From Nocardioides baekrokdamisoli (GTDB lineage Bacteria; Actinomycetota; Actinomycetes; Propionibacteriales; Nocardioidaceae): a stretch of DNA of 64,000 nucleotides. Where the stretch lies: NCBI RefSeq assembly GCF_003945325.1, contig NZ_AP019307.1, positions 2,232,001-2,296,000 on the forward strand, read 5' to 3'. The notes under the pieces were generated by a model that had not been told where the DNA came from, did not search any database, and saw only the letters and a program-made list of their open reading frames with translations. Below, piece by piece: positions 1 to 8,708 of this stretch; positions within the stretch are counted from its first letter, which is position 1; each line of letters begins with the position of its first letter. Made by a program: the position numbers and the translations under genes.

Positions 1-392
1 GCTACGGGGTCATCGGGCTAGCCATTGCGAAGGCTTCCCCGGAGACGACCGTCGTGGGCGTCGACGTGAACGAGCGCGCCGTACGTCTTGCGACGGAGAA
101 TTCGAAGGCACTCGGCCTCGCCGATCGATGCATCTTCACGACAGGTGCCGTGGACGGGGAGTTCGACGAGATCTGGTCCAACCCGCCGATCCGGATCGGC
201 AAGGAGGCCCTGCATGCGCTGTTGCTCCAGTGGCTTCCACGACTGAAGCCGGGTGGCCGCGCCGTGATGGTCGTCGGCAGGAACCTCGGCTCAGACCCGC
301 TCCAGCGCTGGTTGATCGAGCAGGGCTATCCGACGGAGCGTGTCGGCTCGTCGAAGGGATTCCGCGTACTCGAGACGCGACCCTCAGGTTGA
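1..392 (+). CDS. RsmC-like class I SAM-dependent methyltransferase, 3' part (5' end outside window)
   Basis: The reading frame is open from the window edge to a TGA at 390-392, so only the C-terminal ~130 residues are present. The visible part starts inside the SAM-binding motif I region (YGVIGLAIAKASPETTVVGV), followed by motif II (DVNERAV) and the NPPIR signature that places the target base. NPP[F/I]R is typical of the small-subunit rRNA guanine-N2 methyltransferase family (RsmC/RsmD-like 'MTS' domain). The predicted role is N2-guanine methylation of 16S rRNA, but the substrate cannot be told from this fragment. The stop codon lies inside the left arm of the inverted repeat at 387-494, so the repeat supplies the end of the gene. 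Confidence 0.8.
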   Translation, partial: YGVIGLAIAKASPETTVVGVDVNERAVRLATENSKALGLADRCIFTTGAVDGEFDEIWSNPPIRIGKEALHALLLQWLPRLKPGGRAVMVVGRNLGSDPLQRWLIEQGYPTERVGSSKGFRVLETRPSG

Positions 393-494
393 GGGGTCAC
401 TTCTCGCACGTTGAAGGGTCAGCCGCGGTGGCGCGTACGACCCCTCAATGGTGCGTCAGTGACCCTTCAACGTGCGAGAAGTGACCCCTCAACC
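387..494. repeat. 35-bp perfect inverted repeat between convergent genes
   Basis: The arms at 387-421 and 460-494 are exact reverse complements over 35 bp and enclose a 38-nt loop. The arm begins GGTTGAGGGGTCACTTCTCG and ends GAAGGGTCA. The loop holds a further, partial GACCCCTCAA...GTGCG copy, so the right side carries three copies of a GACCC(C/T)TCAA motif. The methyltransferase stop lies in the left arm, and the last codons and stop of the convergent P450 lie in the right arm. It could act as a two-way terminator, but it has no T-tract, and the arm length and internal repeats look more like a REP/BIME-type element. Confidence 0.9.
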
Positions 495-1819
495 AACGAG
501 GAGTCGAGGCGGACCGGGAGGTTGGCGACCGAATAGACGATGGACAGTTCGGCGAAGCCCAGATCGCTGAGGTCGTCGGTGGCCATCGCCAGGTTCGGGA
601 AACGGTTGGCGAGGGCGACGAGCGCCGTACGCATCTCCATCCGGGCCAGTTCGGCGCCGACACAGCGGTGAAGACCGTGGCCGAAGGCGAAGTTCTGGGT
701 GCCGACGTTGCGCAGGTCGAACTGCTCGGGGTGCGGCACGACCTTCGGGTCACGGTTGGCCCCGGACAGCGAGACCATCACGATCGCGCCCTTCTTGACC
801 TGGTGACCGAAGAGGTCGTGGTCCTCGCGCGCGAATCGCGCGAACGCGATCTGCACCGGGCACAGGTAGCGCAACAGTTCCTCGACGACGGCGTCGATCT
901 GCGCCTTGTCGCCGCTGCGCAGGGCTGCGTACGCCTCGGGGTTCTGAGTCAGGACGTATGCGCCCATCGAGAGCATCGCGGCGGAGGTCTCGTATCCGCC
1001 GAGGAACACGCCGTCCGCGAGGCCGCCGAGTTCGACGTCGTCGAACTCCTCGCCGCGGGTCCGGATGATCTCGCCGATCAGGCCCTCACCGGGGTTCGCC
1101 CGCTGGTGCTTGACCTCGTTGATCAGGAAGGTACGGGTCTCGTTGGCCGCGCCGAACGCACCGGCCGCGCCGCTCTCGGCCAGGTCGAAGCGCGCGGCAC
1201 CGAGCTTGTGGAACTCGTCGCGTACGTCCTCGTCCATCCCGAGCAGGTCGCAGATCACCCGGAAGGGGATCTCGAAGCCGAACTTCTGGACCAGATCGAC
1301 GACCGGGCCGTTGGCCTCCATGTCGTCGAGCGAGTCCGCGACGATCTGGTCGATCTTCTCGTCGAGGCGCTTGAGCCGGCGCATGGTGAACTCCGGGGTC
1401 AGCAGCCCGCGGAGCTTGGTGTGGTCGGGGGCATCGGTCATGCCGAGTCCACCGATGCCCTCGGCGTCGGTCCGCTTGCGAGTGCCGAGCAGGTGGCGCA
1501 TGTCGTTGGAGTACGACTTCGAGTCCGCCAAGACCTGCTTGGACTCCTCGTGGCCGGTGATCAACCAGATGTCCAGCCCGAGGACGCTGCCGAGCTTGTG
1601 CACCGGGTCGATGGTTCGCTGCTCGGCCAGTGCCGGCACCGGGTCGACGCCGTCGCGACGCAGCGGGTACGTGAGGTGCTCCGGAATCTTGTTGAGCGTG
1701 GTGATGTCCATGGGGTTGGACTTGCCACGCATCGCCAAGCGAAGAGCCGCGGTGCGTACGCGCGCGCCAAGGGCTGCGAACGGGTTGAAAGCCATGCGTT
1801 CAGTGTGACGGTTAGTCAT
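467..1819 (-). CDS. Cytochrome P450
   Basis: A 450-aa soluble bacterial P450, a normal length for class I enzymes. In order: the C-helix region TDAPDHTKLRGLL (about residue 128), the I-helix oxygen-binding motif GGYETSA (about 272), the K-helix ExxR in EELLRYLCP (about 310), and the haem-thiolate loop FAFGHGLHRCVG (about 376) with the proximal Cys. It would need ferredoxin and ferredoxin reductase partners, which are not in the window. The substrate is unknown. The gene lies 30 nt downstream of htrA on the same strand and may be cotranscribed. The start used is ATG 1819; ATG 1795 (MAFNPF) is an alternative, and neither has a clear SD. The C-terminal VEGSLLAR and the stop are encoded by the inverted-repeat arm. 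Confidence 0.93.
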   Translation of the reverse strand: MTNRHTERMAFNPFAALGARVRTAALRLAMRGKSNPMDITTLNKIPEHLTYPLRRDGVDPVPALAEQRTIDPVHKLGSVLGLDIWLITGHEESKQVLADSKSYSNDMRHLLGTRKRTDAEGIGGLGMTDAPDHTKLRGLLTPEFTMRRLKRLDEKIDQIVADSLDDMEANGPVVDLVQKFGFEIPFRVICDLLGMDEDVRDEFHKLGAARFDLAESGAAGAFGAANETRTFLINEVKHQRANPGEGLIGEIIRTRGEEFDDVELGGLADGVFLGGYETSAAMLSMGAYVLTQNPEAYAALRSGDKAQIDAVVEELLRYLCPVQIAFARFAREDHDLFGHQVKKGAIVMVSLSGANRDPKVVPHPEQFDLRNVGTQNFAFGHGLHRCVGAELARMEMRTALVALANRFPNLAMATDDLSDLGFAELSIVYSVANLPVRLDSSLVEGSLLAR

Positions 1820-1849
1820 CGTCGAAGCGAAAACGCTCAGACGAACCTT

Positions 1850-3154
1850 TCAGGAACTGGCGGATGCAGCGTCGGAGTCCAGTGTCACTTGGGCCGTCGC
1901 GGTCTGGCCGTTGCGGACGTACGTCACCGTCACCTTGTTGCCGGGCCGGTAGGCGCGGATCGTCGCGACGAGGCCGTCCGAGGTGGTGACCGGGTGGTTG
2001 TCGACCTTGGTGATGATGTCGCCGTTCTGGAGGCCGGCGTTGGCCGCGGCCGAACCGCCGGTCACCTTCTCGACCTTCGCGCCGTTGGTCCCGAAGAGGA
2101 CATCGCCCTCGGTGGTGCTGACTGCATCCTTGCCGCCCACGTCACCGACCGAGACGCCGAGCTTGGCGTGAGTGGCCGGCTTGCCGGCTGACAGTTCGTC
2201 CACGATCGGCAGGATCGCGTCGATCGGGATCGCAAAGCCGAGGCCGATGCTGCCGCTCTGACCGCTGGCGCCGGAGCTGCCGCTGCCATGGATCGAGGCG
2301 TTGATGCCGACCAGCCGTCCGCTGAGGTCAACCAGTGGGCCGCCGGAGTTGCCGGGGTTGATCGCCGCATCGGTCTGGATCGCAGGGTAGACAGTGCGGT
2401 TGCTGGCATTGCCCTGGGTGACGTCGGTCGGCCGGTTGAGGGCGCTGACGATGCCGGCGGTCACGCTGCCGTTGAGGCCGTACGGGGAACCGATCGCGAG
2501 CACGCTCTGGCCGACCTGGAGCGCGCTCGACTTGCCGATGGCGAGCGGGTGCAGGCCCGACACACCCTGCGCCTGGATGACGGCCGTGTCCGTGAGCGGG
2601 TCGGTGCCGAGGACGGTCGCGTTGGCGAACGTACCGTCGTTGAAGTCGACCCGGATCCGGCCGCCGCTCTTGGCAGCGAAGTCGACCACGTGGTTGTTGG
2701 TCAGGATCTTGCCGTCCGGCGAGAAGATGATCCCCGATCCGGTCCCGAGCGTCTGACCGCCCTGGGCCTCGATCTTGACGACCGACGGGAGCACGGCGTG
2801 GGCGACTGCCTCGAGCGTCGTCTCGCTCGCCGAGCCGTCGGACTGGACCACGGGCGAGGTGGAGCCGTTGCCGACCGTGGACACTGACGAGGAGTCCTGC
2901 TTGTGCTCGTGGTTGTAGTAGGCGGCTCCGCCGATGCCGGCTGCGCCGCCGACGACCAGCGAGAGGCCGGTCGCTCCGAGGATGACGCCGAGGCTCTTGC
3001 CCGAGTTGCGGCCGCCGGCGGCCGCCGCAGGTGCCGTCAGGACAGTCGTCCCGGGAGGCGGAGGGGTGGTCGGCGCGTACTGCGTCCACAGCGGCGCGGT
3101 CACCTCGACGGGCTTGGCGTCCTCGGGGGTTTCGTTGATCGGCTCGTCACTCAC
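1850..3154 (-). CDS. Membrane-anchored HtrA/DegP-type serine protease with PDZ domain
   Basis: A 434-aa protein. The N-terminal ~50 residues are cytoplasmic and Pro-rich, followed by one transmembrane helix (about 54-80), an extracytoplasmic trypsin-like domain and a C-terminal PDZ domain (about 330-430). The catalytic triad is visible: His155 in LTNNHV, Asp189 in DPLTDTAV and Ser270 in PGNSGGPL. By family it should degrade or process misfolded envelope proteins. GTG 3154 (VSDEPINETPED) is preferred to upstream starts because the extra 44 residues are low-complexity and would run into the promoter of the divergent NRPS-like gene. The P450 gene follows 30 nt downstream. No strong SD is visible. 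Confidence 0.92.
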   Translation of the reverse strand: MSDEPINETPEDAKPVEVTAPLWTQYAPTTPPPPGTTVLTAPAAAAGGRNSGKSLGVILGATGLSLVVGGAAGIGGAAYYNHEHKQDSSSVSTVGNGSTSPVVQSDGSASETTLEAVAHAVLPSVVKIEAQGGQTLGTGSGIIFSPDGKILTNNHVVDFAAKSGGRIRVDFNDGTFANATVLGTDPLTDTAVIQAQGVSGLHPLAIGKSSALQVGQSVLAIGSPYGLNGSVTAGIVSALNRPTDVTQGNASNRTVYPAIQTDAAINPGNSGGPLVDLSGRLVGINASIHGSGSSGASGQSGSIGLGFAIPIDAILPIVDELSAGKPATHAKLGVSVGDVGGKDAVSTTEGDVLFGTNGAKVEKVTGGSAAANAGLQNGDIITKVDNHPVTTSDGLVATIRAYRPGNKVTVTYVRNGQTATAQVTLDSDAASASS

Positions 3155-3273
3155 GCGTCCAAGGTAATCACGGATGCTGTGCGGCTGCTGTGGGTCCTGA
3201 CGAACTGGGCTGTGATGCAGCACCCTCGTCGGCGTTCTCGATCTGTACACCTTCACCTGAAAGGCTGGGTGTC

Positions 3274-6200
3274 GTGACGGACCCACTGCGCCGCGGCGCG
3301 TACGCCCCGGCTCCGCGGACGCTCGTCGACATCTTCCGGGCCACCGTCGAGCAGGCCGGTGACGATCCGGCCATCGACATCGGTTCGTCCGTGTTGACGT
3401 ACGCCGAGTTGGAGGAGGCGGCCGAGGGGGTCGCCGCGGAACTCAATGCGGCGGGCATCGGACGCGGCGCGAAGGTGAGTGTACGGATCACGTCGGGGAC
3501 CACTGAGCTCTACACCGCGATCCTCGGCATCCTGGTCGCCGGCGCGGCGTACGTCCCCGTCGACGCAGACGACCCCGATGAGCGTGCGCGGGTGGTTTTC
3601 GGCGAGTCGGAGGCCGCGGCGGTGATCCGCGATGACCTCGAGATCGAGATCCTGCGCAGAGGGGAGCCCGTCGAGCCGCTGGACCCGAGCCCAGACGACG
3701 ACGCGTGGGTGATCTTCACCAGCGGTTCCACGGGTACGCCCAAGGGCGTGGCCGTCACCCACCGCAATGCCGCAGCGTTCGTCGACGCCGAGTCACGGAT
3801 GTTCCTCCAGGACGAGCCGATCGGAGTCGGCGACCGGGTGATGGCGGGCCTGTCGGTCGCGTTCGATGCGAGTTGCGAGGAGATGTGGCTGGCCTGGCGC
3901 TACGGCGCGTGCCTGGTGCCCGCCCCGCGGGCGCTCGTACGCAGCGGCGTCGATGTCGGACCCTGGCTCGTCGCCAACCGCGTCACCATCGTGTCGACAG
4001 TCCCGACGCTGGTGTCCCTCTGGCCCGAGACCTCACTGGCACGGGTACGCCTGCTGATCACCGGGGGGGAGGCGATCCCGGGCGAGTTGGCGGCCCGGTT
4101 GCAGCAGCCCGGACGCGAGGTCTGGAACACGTACGGGCCGACGGAGGCGACGGTCGTCGCCTGCGGCGCCCTGCTGACGGGTGAGGGTTCGGTCCGGATC
4201 GGTCTGCCGCTGGACGGCTGGGACCTGGCCGTTGTCGACCCGGCCACCGGCATCCCGGTGGCGCCGGGCGCGACTGGTGAACTGATCATCGGTGGAGTGG
4301 GTCTGGCGCGCTACCTCGACCCGGCGAAGGACGCCGAGAAATACGCCCCGATGCCGACGCTCGGTTGGGATCGGGCGTACCGATCCGGCGATCTGGTCGT
4401 CAACGATCCCGCCGGACTGTTGTTCGGCGGCCGAGCCGACGACCAGATCAAACTCGGTGGCCGACGGATCGAGCTCGGCGAGATCGACTCCGCGCTGCTG
4501 GAGTTGTCGGGCGTCCACGGTGCAGCCGCCGCGATCCGCAAGACCACCGCCGGCAACAAGATCCTTGTCGGCTACCTCAGTGTCGACGACATGTACGACT
4601 CCGCGGCGGCCCTGGCGCAGCTACGTACCGACCTCCCTGCCGCGCTCGTCCCGCGGCTCGCGGTCGTGGACACGCTCCCGACCAGGACGTCAGGGAAGGT
4701 CGACCGTGATGCGCTGCCGTGGCCGCTGAAAGCCTCGACGGGAGCGGCCGGGCTGAACGACACCGAGACCTGGATTGCTGGCTTGTGGCACGACATCCTC
4801 GGCGCCGACGTCGCCGGCCCGAAGGACGATTTCTTCGATCACGGCGGCGGCTCCCTGACGGCTGCCCAGGTGATCGGGCGGCTGCGCGAGCGCTATCCCG
4901 AGATCGCCATGGGCGACCTGTACGAGCATCCGAGTCTCGGTGCGCTCGCGGCGTACGCAGAATCGCTCGGCGCCAGCACATCCGCACTGGACCGTGAGGT
5001 GCCGGCGGTGCCGGTCAAGACGCAGGTCGGCCAGGTGGTCGCGACGTTCGCGCTGCGTTGCTTCGCGGCACCGCGTTGGTTCGCCTGGATCGCACTGGCA
5101 CTCGCTCTGGTGAAGATCCCGGATGCGCCGCATCCGACGTGGTGGTCGGTGCTCCCGATCGCGCTGGTCTTCCTGACGCCGCCCGGCCGGATGATCGTGG
5201 CGGCGACGGTTGCGCGCTGGACGCTGCGCGGGATCAAACCGGGGGACTATCCGCGTGGGGGCAAGGTGCACCTGCGAGTCTGGTTCGCCACCCGCGCTGC
5301 CGAGGAGTTGGGCGCGCTCAACCTGTCCGGAGCCCCCTGGGTGACCTGGTACGCCCGATTGCTCGGTTGCACGATCGGGGACAACGCGGACCTGCACTCG
5401 CTCCCGCCGGTCACCGGCTTCCTCAAGGTTGGCGCCGGCGCGTCGATCGAGCCCGAGGTCGACATGACCGGCCACTGGATCGACGGGGATGTCTTCCACC
5501 TCGGGCGGATCGAGATCGGTGCTGGCGCACGCGTGGGCGCCCGGTCGATGCTCAACCCGGGTGCCAAGGTCGGCGACGATGCGGAGATCGCGCCCGGATC
5601 AGCCGTGTTCGGCAAGGTGCCGGCCGGCGAGTCCTGGTCGGGTTCACCAGCCACACGGGTGCACAAGTCGGCTCGAGGCCCCTGGGAGGAGCGCATCCCG
5701 CGCTCGCCGGTCTGGATCGGTGCGTACGCGCTGACCGCAGCGCTCATCGGTCTCCTGCCGGCTCTGTCGATGGGTCTGGCGACCTGGATCGGCCTGGAGC
5801 TGATCGGACGCGAGCACGCAGTCCGGTGGCAGCCGTGGTTGGCCTGGAGCCCGCTGCTCGTGGTCATCGGTGCGACGACGCTCGGTCTCGCGATCATCGT
5901 GATCGTCCGGACCTGTGGCCTGCTGATCAGGCCCGGCATCCAACCGGTCCGCAGCGCCCGCGGTCTGGCCGTCTGGACCACCATGCGTACGTTGGACGAG
6001 GCGCGTACGTGGCTCTTCCCGCTCTACTCCTCGACGTTCACCCCGACCTGGCTGCGCGCCCTCGGCGCGAAGATCGGCAAGGACGTGGAGGCATCGACGG
6101 TCCTGATGGTCCCGAGCCTGACGCAGGTCAATGACGAGGCCTTCCTGGCCGACGACACCCTCATCGGTGGGTACGAACTCGGCGGTGGCTGGGTGCGGGT

Positions 6201-7116
6201 GGAGAAGGTGAAGGTCGGCAAGCGCGCCTTCGTCGGCAACTCCGGCATGGCGGCGCCCGGCCGCAAGGTGCCGAAGGCCTCGCTGGTCGCGGTCCTGTCG
6301 GCGGCACCTGCCCGCAAGAAGGCTCACTCCGGAGAGTCCTGGGTCGGATCGCCACCGACGTCGTTGCGGCGCGCGGTCGCTGAGGACACCAGTGGGCGGA
6401 CGTACAAGCCGACGCCGCAGCTGCGCTTCTACCGCTTCGTTCTGGAAGTCCTCCGGCTCGTCCCCTTCACGCTGGCGTACGCGCTGCCGGCGTCGGTCGT
6501 GTACGGAGATGTCCGACTCGGCCTGACGTACGGCTGGGGCATCGCGCTGGTCGCGCTCGGACCGCTGCTGGTGCTCGCCGGGCTCGTCGCGGCGATGACC
6601 ACCGCTGTGGCCAAATGGGTCCTCTGCGGCCGGATGCGGCCGGGCACCCATCCGCTCTGGAGCTCGTTCGTGTGGCGCAACGAGCTCGCGGACACGTTCG
6701 TGGAGACGATCGCGGCACCGTGGTTTGCCCGACCGGTGGCGGGTACGCCGCTGCTCACCTGGTGGTTCCGGTCGATGGGCGCCACGATCGGCAAGGGGGT
6801 CTGGGTGGAGACGCACTGGCTCCCCGAGACGGACCTGGTGGTGCTCCAGGACGGTGCGACGGTCAATGCGGGGACGGTCGTGCAGACGCATCTCTTCCAC
6901 GACCGGATGCTGCAGCTGGACACCGTGACGCTGCGCCGCGGAGCCACCCTGGGACCCAACTCGGTGATCCTGCCCGCAGCCACCGTGGGGCGGCATGCCA
7001 CTGTTGGCCCGGTGTCCTTGGTGATGCGTGGAGAATCGGTGCCGGACAAGACGGCCTGGATCGGGAATCCGATCGGACCGTGGGAGATGCAGGGGGTGTC
7101 GGATGCCGACGGCTGA
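3274..7116 (+). CDS. Pls/PosA-type single-module NRPS (A-T, multiple TM and hexapeptide-repeat segments)
   Basis: A 1280-aa protein. The adenylation domain (about 1-490) has FTSGSTGTPKG (from about residue 148), FDASCEEMWLAW, NTYGPTEATV, YRSGDL, and the core Lys region LPTRTSGKVDRDALP. A carrier domain follows with the phosphopantetheine Ser527 in DHGGGSLTAAQ. The rest is several hydrophobic helical segments alternating with three hexapeptide-repeat blocks (for example IEIGAGARVGARSMLNPGAK). This matches the family of epsilon-poly-lysine synthetase (Pls) and PosA, which make homopolymers of amino acids at the membrane without a classical condensation domain. The monomer is not known here. GTG 3274 is preceded by AAAGG 10-14 nt upstream. 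The M1 peptidase start overlaps its end by 14 nt. Confidence 0.9.
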   Translation: MTDPLRRGAYAPAPRTLVDIFRATVEQAGDDPAIDIGSSVLTYAELEEAAEGVAAELNAAGIGRGAKVSVRITSGTTELYTAILGILVAGAAYVPVDADDPDERARVVFGESEAAAVIRDDLEIEILRRGEPVEPLDPSPDDDAWVIFTSGSTGTPKGVAVTHRNAAAFVDAESRMFLQDEPIGVGDRVMAGLSVAFDASCEEMWLAWRYGACLVPAPRALVRSGVDVGPWLVANRVTIVSTVPTLVSLWPETSLARVRLLITGGEAIPGELAARLQQPGREVWNTYGPTEATVVACGALLTGEGSVRIGLPLDGWDLAVVDPATGIPVAPGATGELIIGGVGLARYLDPAKDAEKYAPMPTLGWDRAYRSGDLVVNDPAGLLFGGRADDQIKLGGRRIELGEIDSALLELSGVHGAAAAIRKTTAGNKILVGYLSVDDMYDSAAALAQLRTDLPAALVPRLAVVDTLPTRTSGKVDRDALPWPLKASTGAAGLNDTETWIAGLWHDILGADVAGPKDDFFDHGGGSLTAAQVIGRLRERYPEIAMGDLYEHPSLGALAAYAESLGASTSALDREVPAVPVKTQVGQVVATFALRCFAAPRWFAWIALALALVKIPDAPHPTWWSVLPIALVFLTPPGRMIVAATVARWTLRGIKPGDYPRGGKVHLRVWFATRAAEELGALNLSGAPWVTWYARLLGCTIGDNADLHSLPPVTGFLKVGAGASIEPEVDMTGHWIDGDVFHLGRIEIGAGARVGARSMLNPGAKVGDDAEIAPGSAVFGKVPAGESWSGSPATRVHKSARGPWEERIPRSPVWIGAYALTAALIGLLPALSMGLATWIGLELIGREHAVRWQPWLAWSPLLVVIGATTLGLAIIVIVRTCGLLIRPGIQPVRSARGLAVWTTMRTLDEARTWLFPLYSSTFTPTWLRALGAKIGKDVEASTVLMVPSLTQVNDEAFLADDTLIGGYELGGGWVRVEKVKVGKRAFVGNSGMAAPGRKVPKASLVAVLSAAPARKKAHSGESWVGSPPTSLRRAVAEDTSGRTYKPTPQLRFYRFVLEVLRLVPFTLAYALPASVVYGDVRLGLTYGWGIALVALGPLLVLAGLVAAMTTAVAKWVLCGRMRPGTHPLWSSFVWRNELADTFVETIAAPWFARPVAGTPLLTWWFRSMGATIGKGVWVETHWLPETDLVVLQDGATVNAGTVVQTHLFHDRMLQLDTVTLRRGATLGPNSVILPAATVGRHATVGPVSLVMRGESVPDKTAWIGNPIGPWEMQGVSDADG

Positions 7117-8395
7117 CCCGTACCTGCCGTCGCACGGTGACCGCTCATGGGGGGCCGTCCACTACGACCTCGATCTGGACTACGACCTGCTCGGCGCCCG
7201 ACTCGACGGCGTCGCGCGGATCCAGATCGTGGCGCACGAGGAACTCGCCAGGGTGAGCCTCGACCTGGCGTACCTCGCGGTCAAGAAGATCACCATCGAC
7301 GGGAAACCGCCGGCCAAGTGGACCCACAACAAGCACCGGCTCGTGCTCACGCTCAAGACCCGGATCAAGGCCGGCAGGACCGCCGAGATCATGGTCAAGT
7401 ACTCGGGCAAGCCGCGCCCTCTGGTGATCGAACCGCATGGCGACGCCGGCTGGGAGGAACTCGCCGACGGGATCATCGTGGCCGGTCAGCCGCACGGCGC
7501 GCCCACCTGGTTCCCGTGCAACGACTGGTGTGGCGACAAGGCGACGTACCGGATCTCGGTGCGGGCGGACGAGAACTACTCGGTCATCTCCAACGGCGTG
7601 CTCACCTCGCGTACGCGCCGCGGCTCCGGAGAGACGTGGGTGTACGACCAGCGGCAACCGATGGCGACCTACCTCGCCACCGTCCAGCTCGGCCGCTACG
7701 TACCCCACCCGATCGAGGCCGACGTGCCGATGGCGGTCTTCGCCGAGACCGGTGCGGACGTGGCGTCGGCGTTCGCGGATCAGGGTCGGATGCTGTCGTA
7801 CTTCTCCGAGGTGTTCGGGCCGTACCCGTTCGACACCTACTCGACCGTCGTCACGCCGGACGAGCTGGAGATCCCGCTGGAGTCCCAGTCCCTGGCGACG
7901 TTCGGCTCCAACTACCTCACCTCGGAGTGGAAGCACGTACGCCTCGTGGCGCACGAGTTGGCGCACCAGTGGTTCGGCAACGCGGTCACGATGGAGACGA
8001 TGCAGCACATCTGGCTGCACGAGGGCTTCGCCTGCTATGCCGAATGGCTGTGGTCCGAAGCTGCGGTGCTCGAGCGGGCCGAATCGCACGCGAAGCATCA
8101 CCATCTGCGACTGGCTGATCTGCCGCAGGATCTCCTGCTCGCGGACCCGGGCGCTGAGGACATGTTCGACGACCGGGTCTACAAACGCGGTGCGTTGACT
8201 CTGCACGCGCTTCGGGTGCGAGTGGGGGACGAGGTGTTCTTCACGATCCTGCGGACCTGGGTGGAGCGGTTCAGCGGACGTTCCGTGGTCTCCGCGGACT
8301 TTGAGGACCTGGCAGCTGAGGTGTCCGGGCAGGACCTCTCGGGGCTCTTCGATGTCTGGTTGCGGGAGACAGTGCTGCCGCCGTTCCCTGCCTGA
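7103..8395 (+). CDS. M1-family zinc metallopeptidase (short form)
   Basis: A 430-aa protein with an M1 N-terminal beta domain and a gluzincin catalytic domain. The zinc site is H284-E-L-A-H288 and E307 in WLHEGF, giving the canonical HExxH-x18-E. The exopeptidase GxMEN loop is replaced by IPLESQSL. It is about half the length of PepN-like enzymes because the C-terminal helical domain is missing; short M1 peptidases of this kind are often found beside Pls/PosA-type synthetases in actinobacteria. Start ATG 7103 has AGGGGG six nt upstream and overlaps the NRPS stop, so the two are translationally coupled. A role in trimming or hydrolysing the NRPS product is inferred from context only. Confidence 0.9.
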   Translation: MPTADPYLPSHGDRSWGAVHYDLDLDYDLLGARLDGVARIQIVAHEELARVSLDLAYLAVKKITIDGKPPAKWTHNKHRLVLTLKTRIKAGRTAEIMVKYSGKPRPLVIEPHGDAGWEELADGIIVAGQPHGAPTWFPCNDWCGDKATYRISVRADENYSVISNGVLTSRTRRGSGETWVYDQRQPMATYLATVQLGRYVPHPIEADVPMAVFAETGADVASAFADQGRMLSYFSEVFGPYPFDTYSTVVTPDELEIPLESQSLATFGSNYLTSEWKHVRLVAHELAHQWFGNAVTMETMQHIWLHEGFACYAEWLWSEAAVLERAESHAKHHHLRLADLPQDLLLADPGAEDMFDDRVYKRGALTLHALRVRVGDEVFFTILRTWVERFSGRSVVSADFEDLAAEVSGQDLSGLFDVWLRETVLPPFPA

Positions 8396-8453
8396 GGAAC
8401 GCCTCAGAGTGGCTTGATCCGGCCCTCAGTCTGGCCTGCTTGAGTGTGCCCCC

Positions 8454-8708
8454 ATGGGGACCAGCAGCATCAACGGGCGCGTCGCGGGTGACTTCCTGAT
8501 CGTGGAGGTCGCGCGCCGCTGGCGGCTGGGCCGCACTTGGCAGGTGCAGATCCGCCGACGTGACAACGATCGGCTGCTGCAGCATCTCGCCTGCGGGACG
8601 TACACCGAGGCCGAGACGCTCGCCCGACGCGCCGAGAAGGATCTCGCGTCAGACTCTCTCGACGCCTTCTGTCACACCTACCTGATCACGCGGGCCGCGG
8701 TGCGATGA
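8454..8708 (+). CDS. Small hypothetical protein (84 aa)
   Basis: An 84-aa basic protein with no recognised domain. It has a beta-rich start (FLIVEVARRWRLGRTWQVQIRRR) and an Ala/Leu-rich helix (TEAETLARRAEKDLAS). It begins at ATG 8454, 58 nt after the M1 peptidase gene and on the same strand, and may be the last gene of that operon. No good SD is visible. Its 3' end overlaps the convergent phosphopantetheinyl transferase gene by 23 nt. Codon use looks like that of real genes in the window, but with no family match it remains a modest-confidence call. Confidence 0.55.
   Translation: MGTSSINGRVAGDFLIVEVARRWRLGRTWQVQIRRRDNDRLLQHLACGTYTEAETLARRAEKDLASDSLDAFCHTYLITRAAVR

Noticed and set aside
668..2191. 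Plus-strand frame of 507 codons across the P450 and htrA genes
   Set aside because: It runs antisense through two genes with complete catalytic motifs, and its product has no recognisable domain.
8271..8585. Minus-strand frame across the 3' end of the M1 peptidase gene
   Set aside because: It overlaps well-supported coding sequence and has an Arg/Ala/Pro-biased shadow composition.
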